From: Alphaproteobacteria bacterium
GTDB lineage: Bacteria; Pseudomonadota; Alphaproteobacteria; Sphingomonadales; Sphingomonadaceae
DNA length: 5,994 nucleotides
NCBI GenBank assembly: GCA_028293005.1
Contig: JAQGLH010000326.1
Location: 1 to 5,994, forward strand
Reading direction: 5' to 3'
Shown: positions 1-5,966 of the stretch, in pieces
Layout: every line of letters starts with the position of its first letter
Numbering within the stretch: position 1 is the first letter of the stretch
Notes under the pieces: model-generated
What the model was told of the DNA's origin: nothing
What the model saw: only the letters and a program-made list of their open reading frames with translations
Databases searched by the model: none
Translations under genes and position numbers: made by a program

Positions 1-199
1 TGTGCGGATGGCTGAGCAGCCCCAGTTCCTCGAGATCCTGCATGACGTTGCGGATCGACGCGGGAGAGAGATTGATTCCGGGCAGCCTGGAGACGGTCCG
101 CGAGCCGACGGGCGTGCCCGAGTTGAGATAGCTTTCGACCACCAGCCGGAAAACGTCACGCGCGCGTTCGGTAATTTCTGTGACCGGGGTGCTGTCCAT
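1..199 (-). CDS. hrcA: HrcA heat-inducible transcription repressor, N-terminal part (runs off window)
   Basis: HrcA represses chaperone operons such as groESL by binding the CIRCE inverted repeat, with GroEL assisting its folding. Only the first 66 residues are present; the gene continues past base 1. The visible part is the N-terminal winged-helix DNA-binding domain. It starts [20 protein letters not shown] and continues with [18 protein letters not shown], the [18 protein letters not shown] recognition-helix region, and ends at the start of the conserved SHPHT-type segment. This matches the family pattern of ERxxxxLxxVVexYlxxGxPVGSRT followed by SxAtIRNxMxdLEexGLL. The ATG is the only possible start, because an in-frame TAG lies nine bases upstream. 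No Shine-Dalgarno sequence is visible before it. The neighbour upstream on the same strand is a lipoprotein gene, and rph, often divergent from hrcA in Alphaproteobacteria, lies beyond it. Identification is firm; the missing dimerisation and inserted domains cannot be judged. Confidence 0.93.
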   Translation of the reverse strand, partial: MDSTPVTEITERARDVFRLVVESYLNSGTPVGSRTVSRLPGINLSPASIRNVMQDLEELGLLSHPH

Positions 200-206
200 C
201 GCCCGC

Positions 207-235
207 TATGTAGACGCGTGCTCCCCGCCACTCAA
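207..235 (-). promoter_or_regulatory. Candidate sigma-70-type promoter of hrcA, possibly giving a leaderless transcript
   Basis: On the minus strand a -35-like TTGAGT (230-235, four of six consensus bases) is followed after exactly 17 bases by TACATA (207-212, three of six). The hrcA ATG begins only seven bases beyond that hexamer, so transcription would start at or next to the start codon. This fits the lack of a ribosome-binding site. The match is modest and could be chance in this gap. No CIRCE repeat is visible here. Confidence 0.3.
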
Positions 236-279
236 CAGGGCTCGCCCGAGTCTCGCCTCGGCTGGCCCGTTCACGCGCT

Positions 280-321
280 CCAGCTTTAGGGAAGAGGCCG
301 GCCAGCTTTAGGGAAGAGGCC
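280..321. repeat. Short tandem direct repeat, two copies of 20 bp with period 22
   Basis: The 20-base unit CCAGCTTTAGGGAAGAGGCC occurs at 280-299 and again, identically, at 302-321, separated by two bases. Read on the minus strand, the copy at 302-321 covers the last codons and TAA stop of the lipoprotein gene, and the copy at 280-299 repeats them just downstream. The junction forms GGCCGGCC (296-303). Perfect identity suggests a recent slippage duplication. Because the period is 22, the second TAA (286-288) is out of frame with the gene. Confidence 0.9.
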
Positions 322-820
322 CGATCAGCGCTGCGATGGGGAGCAGCGACGGAGCCTGCCCGATCTGATCGGAGAGGCTGCGGTTGCGTTCCGGGTTGCA
401 GCCGAAATCGTAGAGCAAGGTCTGGCGCAGCCCGCGCGTTCCGCGCCAGCCGATCTCCACCGCCGGAAGTCCCTCCGTCCTGGTCTCGCAGCCGCGGCGG
501 CTGTCATAGGGGGAAAGCGCTTCCGTCGGCCGGACCGGCTCGAGCTGGGCGGCGAAGGCCGCGAACACGCCGGGCGAGACCGCGAACCGATGCCGGCCAA
601 GTGCCGCGGTGTAGCGCAGTCCCTCGAACAGGCCTTTGCCGTCGGCAGTGACCGTAACCCGATAGACCGGGCAGAGGGTGCTGCACGCGCCGCTTTCATA
701 GCTGATCGACTTCAGCGCCGGCGGCCGGTCCCGAACCGCTCCTTCCGGGCGCGGGATGATCGCGCATCCGCCGAGCAGCGCCGCCGCGCCCAGCAGCAAA
801 GCAGAAGCTTTCGGTGCCAT
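308..820 (-). CDS. DUF6438-type lipoprotein of unknown function
   Basis: This encodes a 170-residue exported lipoprotein with no known function. It starts [19 protein letters not shown]: a lysine, a hydrophobic stretch and a lipobox LGGC with lipidated Cys19. Ala at +2 favours Lol transport to the outer membrane. Residues about 37-67 resemble the N-terminal hallmark of DUF6438: an ISYES strand, then CxxxCPVY (Cys46, Cys50), then a VTVTADGKG strand pair. Two further cysteines, Cys111 and Cys141, make four in the mature domain, enough for two disulfides or a metal site; this pairing is inference. The start is supported by GAAGG at 828-832, seven bases before the ATG. The gene lies upstream of hrcA on the same strand with a 108-base gap, and is divergent from rph across 119 bases in which I see no convincing promoter. 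The C-terminal codons and stop lie inside a tandem duplication. Lipoprotein status is well supported; the family call is from memory of the motif. Confidence 0.8.
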   Translation of the reverse strand: MAPKASALLLGAAALLGGCAIIPRPEGAVRDRPPALKSISYESGACSTLCPVYRVTVTADGKGLFEGLRYTAALGRHRFAVSPGVFAAFAAQLEPVRPTEALSPYDSRRGCETRTEGLPAVEIGWRGTRGLRQTLLYDFGCNPERNRSLSDQIGQAPSLLPIAALIGPLP

Positions 821-927
821 TCGTCAGCCTTCGGACGGCCCGCGGTCGAGGTCAAGCGGCCGAAGCCGGGTGGACGGCCTTGGGCTGGACCGCCACCGGG
901 CCACTGTCTAAAGCCGCCGCACATTGC

Positions 928-932
928 AGGAG
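928..932 (+). promoter_or_regulatory. Ribosome-binding site that fixes the rph start
   Basis: AGGAG lies seven bases before the ATG at 940. It decides between this ATG and an in-frame ATG at 814, which would add 42 residues with no family counterpart and overlap the divergent lipoprotein gene. Confidence 0.75.
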
Positions 933-939
933 TAAGTTG

Positions 940-1656
940 ATGCGCCCATCCGGCCGCGCCCCCGATCAGATGCGACCAATCACGATGGAAGCGGGCTTCT
1001 CCCGCCACGCCGAGGGGAGCTGCCTGATCGGCTTCGGCGACACGCGCGTGCTGTGCACCGCCTCGGTCGAGACGTCGCTCCCTTCCTGGCTGCGCGGCAA
1101 GGGCAAGGGCTGGGTGACCGCCGAATATGGCATGCTGCCGCGCGCGACCCACACCCGCGGATCGCGCGAGGCGGCGCGCGGCAAGCAATCCGGCCGCACG
1201 CAGGAAATCCAGCGCCTGATCGGCCGCTCGCTGCGCGCGGTGGTCGATCTCGAAGCGCTCGGCGAACGGCAGATCACGCTCGATTGCGACGTCATCCAGG
1301 CGGATGGCGGCACGCGCACCGCGGCGATATCGGGCGCCTGGGTCGCGTTGCGCATCGCGATCGACGGGCTGATCGCGCGCGAGCTGATCGCCACCGACCC
1401 GATGGTTCAGAAGGTCGCCGCGGTCAGCTGCGGCATCCATGGCGGGGCCGCCGTGCTCGACCTCGACTATGAGGAGGATTCGACCGCCGGCGCCGACGGC
1501 AATTTCGTCCTCACCGAGAACGGCAACATCGTCGAGGCACAAGTCACCGCCGAGGGGGAGAGCTATGACGAGGAAGGCTTGCTGCGCCTGCTTCGTCTCG
1601 CCCGTATCGGCTGCGCGGAGATCTTCGCGGCGCAGGCCAAGGCGACCGGTCGATGA
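940..1656 (+). CDS. rph: Ribonuclease PH
   Basis: RNase PH is a phosphate-dependent 3'-5' exoribonuclease. It trims nucleotides after the CCA end of tRNA precursors, releasing nucleoside diphosphates, and works in the cytosol as a ring-shaped hexamer. The 238-residue product has exactly the typical family length. It opens with [14 protein letters not shown], the usual RxxGRxxdqlRpi segment. Phosphate-binding Arg86 lies in [20 protein letters not shown] (80-99), and the phosphate-site GTR motif is at 124-126 within [18 protein letters not shown] (61-70) and [14 protein letters not shown] (173-186) are also characteristic; Asp180 and Asp186 fall where the family has its conserved catalytic-site acids. 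The ATG is backed by a good Shine-Dalgarno site. The stop overlaps the rdgB start as ATGA, so this is probably the first gene of an rph-rdgB-hemW operon. No truncation or missing key residue is seen. Confidence 0.97.
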   Translation: MRPSGRAPDQMRPITMEAGFSRHAEGSCLIGFGDTRVLCTASVETSLPSWLRGKGKGWVTAEYGMLPRATHTRGSREAARGKQSGRTQEIQRLIGRSLRAVVDLEALGERQITLDCDVIQADGGTRTAAISGAWVALRIAIDGLIARELIATDPMVQKVAAVSCGIHGGAAVLDLDYEEDSTAGADGNFVLTENGNIVEAQVTAEGESYDEEGLLRLLRLARIGCAEIFAAQAKATGR

Positions 1657-2261
1657 TGCGCCGCCTCACGCCCGGCAAGCTCGTCATCGCCAGCCACAAT
1701 GAGGGCAAGGTCCGCGAGATCACTGCGCTGCTTGGCCCGTTTGGGATCGAGCCGGTGTCGGCGGCGGCGCTCGACCTGCCTGAGCCGGAGGAGACCGGCA
1801 CCAGCTTCGTGGACAATGCCGACCTCAAGGCGCGCCTCGCCGCGGATCTCGCCGGCTTGCCCGCGCTCGCCGACGACAGCGGCCTGTGCGTCGATGCGCT
1901 CGAGGGGCGGCCCGGCATCCACTCGGCGCGCTGGGCGGGGCCTGACCGGGATTTCCGGGTCGGCATGGAGCGTATCTGGGAAGAAGTGCTCGCCAAGGGA
2001 CCCGAGGCCGGGCGCGATGCGCATTTCGTCTGCGCGCTCGCCGTCTGCTGGCCCAACGATGGCCAATGCGAGAGCTTCGAAGGCCGCGTCGATGGCCAGC
2101 TCGTCTGGCCGCCGCGCGGCGACAAGGGCTTCGGCTATGATGCGATGTTCCAGCCGATCGGCCATGATCAGACCTTCGGCGAAATGGACCCGACGGCCAA
2201 ACATGCGATGAGCCACCGCGCCGATGCCTTCCGCAAGCTGGTGGCCGCGTTGGTGCGGTGA
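1653..2261 (+). CDS. rdgB: RdgB/HAM1 family dITP/XTP pyrophosphatase
   Basis: This enzyme hydrolyses non-canonical purine triphosphates (dITP, ITP, XTP) to monophosphates plus pyrophosphate, keeping deaminated bases out of DNA and RNA. The 202-residue protein carries the family motifs in order: the triphosphate-binding [11 protein letters not shown] (13-23), [10 protein letters not shown] (43-52), [11 protein letters not shown] (73-83) with the catalytic/metal aspartates Asp74 and Asp75, [10 protein letters not shown] (87-96), [12 protein letters not shown] (155-166) and [10 protein letters not shown] (183-192). The family usually has FGYDPiF and SHRaxA, so all key residues are in place. Two ATGs stand side by side (1653 and 1656). 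I chose the first because it gives the ATGA overlap with the rph stop and lies ten bases after a weak AAGG. The gene ends in a GTGA overlap with hemW. Pairing of rph with rdgB is widely conserved in bacteria, which supports the operon reading. Confidence 0.96.
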   Translation: MMRRLTPGKLVIASHNEGKVREITALLGPFGIEPVSAAALDLPEPEETGTSFVDNADLKARLAADLAGLPALADDSGLCVDALEGRPGIHSARWAGPDRDFRVGMERIWEEVLAKGPEAGRDAHFVCALAVCWPNDGQCESFEGRVDGQLVWPPRGDKGFGYDAMFQPIGHDQTFGEMDPTAKHAMSHRADAFRKLVAALVR

Positions 2262-3484
2262 CGATCCTGGTCGCCAGCGAGGCGCGTCCGGGGCCCAAGC
2301 CCGCTGCCGCAAAGGGCGGCGAAGCGCCAGGCGCGCAGCGGGAACCGCTCGCGCTCTACATTCACTGGCCCTTCTGCGTCTCCAAATGTCCCTATTGCGA
2401 TTTCAACAGCCACGTCCGCGCCGCGGTCGACCAGCAACAATGGCGTGATGCCCTGCTCACCGACCTCGCGCACGAAGCGGCGCGCGAACCCAGCCGCAAG
2501 CTCGGCTCGATCTTCTTCGGCGGCGGCACTCCCTCGCTGATGCCGCCGGCGACGGTCGCGGCGCTGATCGAGGCGGCCGAGGCCCATTGGGGCCTGGCCG
2601 ACGATGTCGAGATCACGCTCGAGGCCAATCCCTCGTCGGTCGAGGCGGCGCGCTTTGCCGATCTCGCGCACGCCGGGGTCAACCGCATCTCGCTCGGCCT
2701 CCAGTCGCTCGACGATCGCGCATTGCGCTTCCTCGGCCGCGCGCATGATGTCGGCGAGGCGCTCGCGGCGCTCGAGACCGCACAAAGGCTGTTCGCGCGG
2801 GTGAGCTTCGACCTCATCTACGCGCTGCCCGGCCAGAAGGAGCACGCGTGGCGGGCAGAGCTGGCGCGAGCGCTTGCATTCGGGACCGGCCATCTGTCGC
2901 TCTACCAATTGACGATCGAGCCCGGCACACGCTTCGCGGCGCTCGCCGCCAAGGGTGAACTGGCCGAGACCGACCCCGATCACGCGGCCGCTCTGTATGA
3001 GCTGACGCAGGCGATGACCGAGCAAACAGGGCTTCCGGCCTATGAAACCTCCAACCATGCCCGGCCGGGCGAGGAAAGCCGCCACAATCTCGCTTATTGG
3101 CGATACCAGAATTATTGCGGCATCGGCCCCGGCGCCCATGGCCGGCGCAGCGACGCGCTCACCCAGCGCCACAAGAAACCCGAGAACTGGCTCGCGGCGT
3201 TGGAGCGAAACGGCCACGGGATCGTGGTCGAGCAGCCGCTCGCCGGAGCCGACCAAGGCGTCGAGGCGCTGCTGATGGGCCTCCGGCTGCGCGAAGGCGT
3301 CGACCTCGAGCGGATCGCGCGGCTGAGCGGCAGGCCGGTCGAGGCGCTGGTCGACGAGCGTGCAGTCGCGCGGCTGCAACGGCAGGAATTGCTCTGTCGC
3401 GAAGGCCCCACGCTACGAGTCACCGGCAAGGGAAGCTTGCTGCTCGACGCGATCCTCGCCGAGATCGTCACTTTGGGTGCGTGA
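2258..3484 (+). CDS. hemW: HemW radical-SAM heme chaperone (often annotated as coproporphyrinogen III oxidase-like)
   Basis: HemW is a radical-SAM-fold protein that binds heme and passes it to client hemoproteins. It is often misnamed an oxygen-independent coproporphyrinogen oxidase. The 408-residue product has the FeS cluster motif CxxxCxxC at Cys40, Cys44 and Cys47 in [16 protein letters not shown]. The position two after the last cysteine is Phe, as in HemW, where HemN has a fourth Cys. [10 protein letters not shown] (86-95) is the SAM-binding GGGTPS element, [11 protein letters not shown] (140-150) is typical of the family, and HNLAYW (276-281) is the conserved HNxxYW signature linked to heme binding in HemW. 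A HemN C-terminal domain occupies about 330-405. The protein is longer than the 378-residue E. coli homologue because of an Ala/Pro/Lys-rich N-terminal extension of about 30 residues. The start is GTG, overlapping the rdgB stop by four bases, with no clear Shine-Dalgarno site, so translation is probably coupled. No other start precedes the domain. Confidence 0.95.
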   Translation: MTILVASEARPGPKPAAAKGGEAPGAQREPLALYIHWPFCVSKCPYCDFNSHVRAAVDQQQWRDALLTDLAHEAAREPSRKLGSIFFGGGTPSLMPPATVAALIEAAEAHWGLADDVEITLEANPSSVEAARFADLAHAGVNRISLGLQSLDDRALRFLGRAHDVGEALAALETAQRLFARVSFDLIYALPGQKEHAWRAELARALAFGTGHLSLYQLTIEPGTRFAALAAKGELAETDPDHAAALYELTQAMTEQTGLPAYETSNHARPGEESRHNLAYWRYQNYCGIGPGAHGRRSDALTQRHKKPENWLAALERNGHGIVVEQPLAGADQGVEALLMGLRLREGVDLERIARLSGRPVEALVDERAVARLQRQELLCREGPTLRVTGKGSLLLDAILAEIVTLGA

Positions 3485-3532
3485 TCGTTCCGCTTATGCG
3501 AGATCGGCGCCAGCGGCCGCCATCCGGAGCCG
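3485..3532. other. Convergent intergenic gap between hemW and the PBP activator gene
   Basis: Forty-eight bases separate the two facing stop codons. The gap contains GCGGCCGC (3513-3520) and a weak GGCG/CGCC pairing across it, but no stable stem followed by a T-run on either strand. I therefore do not call a rho-independent terminator. Transcripts from the two sides may overlap or end rho-dependently. Confidence 0.5.
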
Positions 3533-4726
3533 TTAATCCGAGAAACCACGCGGCGCGGGCGACACCACGGTCGGGCCTGCCGGGTCGATCTGCTGAACCT
3601 GCAGCGCGCGTTCGGCAACGCCGTTGGGCCTGAAGCGGAACGCACCGTCAACCCCGGTGAAGCCGCTCTGATCTAGCAAGGCGCGCTCCGGAAATGGCCA
3701 TCCGATCCGCCAATCGGCGGCGACGCGGACCGCAAGCAGCACCGCGTCGTAGCCGAGGCTGGCCAGCCGATATGGCGTCTTTCCGTAGCGCGCGCGATAG
3801 CGGGTCTTGAGCTGGTTGAACATCGCGTCGGAGGCGCTGGCGAACCAGGCGCCGCGGAGCGCCGGAAGCTGCGCAAATCCGGCCTCGGTCGACCACAGCT
3901 CGGTCCCGAGCACGCGCGCGCGACCCGATGGGCCGCTGCGAACCAGTGCCGCGACCGCGGCGGCCGTCTTGCCGCTGTCGGCGATCAGCACGGCATCATA
4001 AGCGCCCTGCCCGTTGAGGCCGGCGACTGCCGCACGCATCCCCTCGGGCGTGCGCGCGAATTCCTGCATCGCGACCATGCGGCCGCCGCTCCGTTCGACC
4101 GCGTCGATCATCGCCTGCGAGGCACGCCGTCCATAAACGCCCTGCGGCATCAGGCCGGCGAAGCGCTGCACGCCTTTGTCCTTCGCGAAACTCACCACTC
4201 TGGCGATCGATTGCGCCGGCGTGAAACCCATAAGGTACACGCCGTTGCCGGCCACGCTGCTGTCGTTCGAGAAAGCGATGACCGGAACGCCGCGGCTGCG
4301 CGCGACAGGCGCGATCGCGCGCGCATCCTCGGCGAGCAGCGGACCGAGAAACAGACCGTTGCCGTCGGCGAGCGCTTCATTCGCTGCCGCGAGGGCACCC
4401 GCCTTGGCGGTATCGTAGACGGTGATCCGAATCCGCTGGCCGCCGGTGTCGAGCAAAGCGAGGTTGGCGGCATTGGCGATCGACTGGCCGACTCCGGCAT
4501 TGACGCCCGACAGCGGCGCAAGCACCGCGACTCTGTTGCGGGTCTCGTCCGGCGGAAGATTCGGCGACTGTGGCGGACGCACGGGGCCGGTCTGCTCGGG
4601 CGGCGGCGGCGGTCCCGGGCGGCTCGGCACGACCTGACAACCGGCGAGCGCAATCGAGAGGAGGCCAGCTCCTGCGAGTGTCAGGAATGACCGCCGCGCT
4701 TGCGGGTGATACGACTGCTCTGCCAT
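3533..4726 (-). CDS. LpoA/LppC-type penicillin-binding protein activator lipoprotein
   Basis: A 397-residue lipoprotein with a periplasmic-binding-protein (type 1) fold, of the family annotated as penicillin-binding protein activator. In E. coli, LpoA stimulates PBP1a from the outer membrane; whether this protein does the same is inference. The signal peptide has RRSFLTLAGAGLL followed by lipobox LAGC with Cys30. Gln at +2 favours the outer membrane. RRSFL resembles a twin-arginine motif. Residues 37-60 form a proline-rich linker. The binding-protein domain runs from RVAVLAPLSG (65-74) through FLGPLLAEDARAIAPVA (126-142), VPVIAFSND (147-155), SLGYDAVLLAVR (323-334) and FTGVDGAFRF (356-365) to the end. 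LpoA of E. coli is far longer (about 680 residues) because of an N-terminal TPR-like half that is absent here. Shine-Dalgarno AGGA (4735-4738) lies eight bases before the ATG. The gene is divergent from rsmI, and this matches the yraL-lpoA neighbourhood of E. coli, which supports the assignment. Confidence 0.87.
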   Translation of the reverse strand: MAEQSYHPQARRSFLTLAGAGLLSIALAGCQVVPSRPGPPPPPEQTGPVRPPQSPNLPPDETRNRVAVLAPLSGVNAGVGQSIANAANLALLDTGGQRIRITVYDTAKAGALAAANEALADGNGLFLGPLLAEDARAIAPVARSRGVPVIAFSNDSSVAGNGVYLMGFTPAQSIARVVSFAKDKGVQRFAGLMPQGVYGRRASQAMIDAVERSGGRMVAMQEFARTPEGMRAAVAGLNGQGAYDAVLIADSGKTAAAVAALVRSGPSGRARVLGTELWSTEAGFAQLPALRGAWFASASDAMFNQLKTRYRARYGKTPYRLASLGYDAVLLAVRVAADWRIGWPFPERALLDQSGFTGVDGAFRFRPNGVAERALQVQQIDPAGPTVVSPAPRGFSD

Positions 4727-4738
4727 GACCGGAATCCT

Positions 4739-5581
4739 ATGAGCGATAGATTATTACCGGGTCTCTATATCGTCGCGACGCCGATCGGCAATCTCTCCGA
4801 TCTCAGCCCGCATGCGGCGTCGGTGCTTGCCGGGGCAGACCTGCTCGCGGTCGAGGACAGCAGGGTCACAGCCAAGCTGCTTGCGCATATCGGGGTCAAG
4901 CGTCCGATGACCCCCTATCACGATCACAATGCCGACCGCGTCCGGCCCGGACTCGTCGCCGACATGGCCGACAAGGCCATCGCCTTGGTGTCCGACGCTG
5001 GCACGCCGCTGATCTCGGACCCGGGATATAAATTGGTGCGCGACGCACGCGCCGCCGGCCGCCATGTCACCACGGTCGCTGGCCCCTGCGCGGCGGTCGC
5101 GGCGCTCACATTGGCGGGGCTTCCCACCGACCGTTTCCTGTTCCTCGGCTTCCTGCCGGCCAAGGCCGGGGCGCGCGCCACGGCAATCGCCGAGGTCGCG
5201 GCGATCAAGGCAACGCTCGTGCTCTACGAAAGCGGGCCGCGGCTCGCCGCCACCTTGAGCGCGCTTCGCGACGGACTCGGCGACCGCGAAGCAGCGGTCG
5301 TCCGCGAGATCAGCAAGAAGTTCGAGGAGAGCGTCACCGAGCGGCTGAGCGTCCTCGCCGAGCGCTACGCCGAGCAGCCGCCGAAGGGCGAGATCGTCAT
5401 CGTCGTCGGCCCGCCCGCGCCCGCCGAGCCGGCCGACGAGAACAGCATCGACGCGGCTTTGGCCGAAGCGATGAGCCGTCTCCCCGTCTCGCGCGCCGCG
5501 GCGGAGGTGGCGGCAACGCTCGGGCTTCCGCGCCGGCGTGTCTACGAACGCGCTCTGATGCTCAGCGGGCCGGAGAAATGA
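4739..5581 (+). CDS. rsmI: 16S rRNA (cytidine(1402)-2'-O)-methyltransferase RsmI
   Basis: RsmI uses S-adenosylmethionine to methylate the 2'-OH of C1402 in the decoding centre of 16S rRNA, acting on the small subunit in the cytosol. The 280-residue protein is of usual length and has the tetrapyrrole-methylase fold. Visible motifs are YIVATPIGNLSDLSP (10-24), LAVEDSRVTAKLL (36-48; the family has AEDTRxTxxLL), YHDHN (60-64), ALVSDAGTPLISDPGYKLV (82-100), AGPCA (114-118), FLFLGFLPAK (133-142), YESGPRL (163-169), VREISKKFEE (188-197) and KGEIVIVVGP (216-225). A helical C-terminal tail (about 236-276) resembles the usual small C-terminal domain. The ATG gives the normal N-terminus; an in-frame TTG at 4700 would add 13 unlikely residues overlapping the divergent gene. 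Ribosome-binding signal is poor (GGAA, 4731-4734). The gene is followed by yraN, as in many proteobacteria. Confidence 0.96.
   Translation: MSDRLLPGLYIVATPIGNLSDLSPHAASVLAGADLLAVEDSRVTAKLLAHIGVKRPMTPYHDHNADRVRPGLVADMADKAIALVSDAGTPLISDPGYKLVRDARAAGRHVTTVAGPCAAVAALTLAGLPTDRFLFLGFLPAKAGARATAIAEVAAIKATLVLYESGPRLAATLSALRDGLGDREAAVVREISKKFEESVTERLSVLAERYAEQPPKGEIVIVVGPPAPAEPADENSIDAALAEAMSRLPVSRAAAEVAATLGLPRRRVYERALMLSGPEK
4764..4791 (-). promoter_or_regulatory. Candidate promoter of the PBP activator gene, inside the rsmI coding start
   Basis: On the minus strand TTGCCG (4786-4791) and TATAGA (4764-4769) are separated by 16 bases, each matching four of six consensus bases. They sit in one of the few AT-richer spots of the window. 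Transcription would begin near 4757, giving a leader of about 30 bases before the ATG at 4726. Because the start codons are only 12 bases apart, some promoter must lie inside rsmI. This is the best candidate I see, but it is a weak-consensus call. Confidence 0.28.
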
Positions 5582-5619
5582 GCTTGCCCAAAGCAGCGGA
5601 AATGAACCGGTTCGAATGA
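5578..5619 (+). other. 13-codon mini-ORF bridging rsmI and yraN (coding status uncertain)
   Basis: An ATG overlaps the rsmI stop (ATGA, 5578-5581) and opens a frame encoding MSLPKAAEMNRFE. Its TGA (5617-5619) overlaps the yraN ATG (5616-5618), again as ATGA. GGAG at 5572-5575 is only two bases before the ATG, closer than usual. The arrangement could let ribosomes finishing rsmI pass on to yraN, which lacks a strong Shine-Dalgarno site. A frame this short can easily arise by chance, so I list it as a possible leader rather than a gene. Confidence 0.25.
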
Positions 5620-5966
5620 ACCGCAGGCGCTCCGAGCGCGGCGGCAGGCATGCCGAGGCGTTCGCCGCGCTGTGGCTGCAGCTCAAGGGATGGACGATCC
5701 TCGGCCGGCGGATGCGCACTCCGGTCGGCGAGGTCGATCTCGTCGCCCGCCGTGGCCGGACCTTGGCGTTCATCGAGGTCAAGGCGCGCGCCAGCGCCGC
5801 CACCGCCGCTTTCGCGCTCGATCACTATCGGCTGCGCCGTGTCGCGGCGGCAGCCGAGGCGCTCGCGCCGCGGTTCATGCGTGCCAACGACGACGTGCGG
5901 ATCGACGCCATCTTCATCATGCCATGGCGCTTTCCACGTCATCTCGCCAACGTCTGGAGCGGGTGA
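5616..5966 (+). CDS. yraN: YraN family (UPF0102) endonuclease-like protein
   Basis: A 116-residue member of the YraN/UPF0102 family, which has a restriction-endonuclease-like fold resembling Holliday-junction resolvases; its cellular role is not settled. The family pattern is clear: GRHAEAFAALWLQLKGWTIL (10-29), then TPVGEVDLVARRGRTLAFIEVKAR (35-58). The putative metal-binding residues Glu14, Glu39, Asp41, Glu54 and Lys56 of the E...ExD...ExK nuclease core are all present. RIDAIFI (95-101) matches the final conserved strand. It is somewhat shorter than the 131-residue E. coli protein. The ATG at 5616 is the only start in this frame, since the upstream stretch back to an in-frame stop at 5556 contains no ATG, GTG or TTG. 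It lies 34 bases after rsmI on the same strand and probably shares its transcript. The stop overlaps a following ORF as GTGA. Confidence 0.92.
   Translation: MNRRRSERGGRHAEAFAALWLQLKGWTILGRRMRTPVGEVDLVARRGRTLAFIEVKARASAATAAFALDHYRLRRVAAAAEALAPRFMRANDDVRIDAIFIMPWRFPRHLANVWSG

Noticed and set aside
2..289. 95-codon plus-strand open frame at the left edge
   Set aside because: It is antisense to the clear HrcA N-terminus, and no start signal or motif is visible.
200..307. CIRCE operator upstream of hrcA
   Set aside because: I looked for TTAGCACTC-N9-GAGTGCTAA on both strands. Only an isolated CACTC-like piece (229-233) is present, with no inverted partner.
814..939. Longer rph start at ATG 814
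   Set aside because: It would add 42 residues absent from the family and overlap the divergent lipoprotein gene. The ATG at 940 has AGGAG at good spacing and gives the standard 238 residues.
821..939. Promoters in the lipoprotein/rph divergent gap
   Set aside because: A good -35-like TTGACC (minus, 850-855) has no -10 at proper spacing, and TTGGGC (plus, 880-885) pairs only with TGTCTA at 19 bp. Neither is convincing.
712..1542. Long minus-strand open frame (276 codons) opposite rph
   Set aside because: It is an antisense shadow of rph caused by high GC content, with Arg/Ala-rich composition and no family-like motifs.
2168..3379. 403-codon minus-strand open frame opposite hemW and the end of rdgB
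   Set aside because: It lies antisense to a clearly conserved radical-SAM gene, and its translation is low-complexity with no recognisable domain. Long antisense frames are expected at this GC content.
2258..3484. Oxygen-independent coproporphyrinogen III oxidase (HemN)
   Set aside because: The cluster motif has Phe rather than a fourth Cys after CxxxCxxC, and HNxxYW is present. Both indicate HemW.
3485..3532. Rho-independent terminator in the convergent gap
   Set aside because: The palindromic GCGGCCGC and a 4-bp stem are present, but there is no strong stem-loop and no T-run on either strand.
4754..5803. 349-codon minus-strand open frame opposite rsmI and yraN
   Set aside because: It is antisense to two genes with intact family motifs, and its composition is typical of a GC-driven shadow frame.
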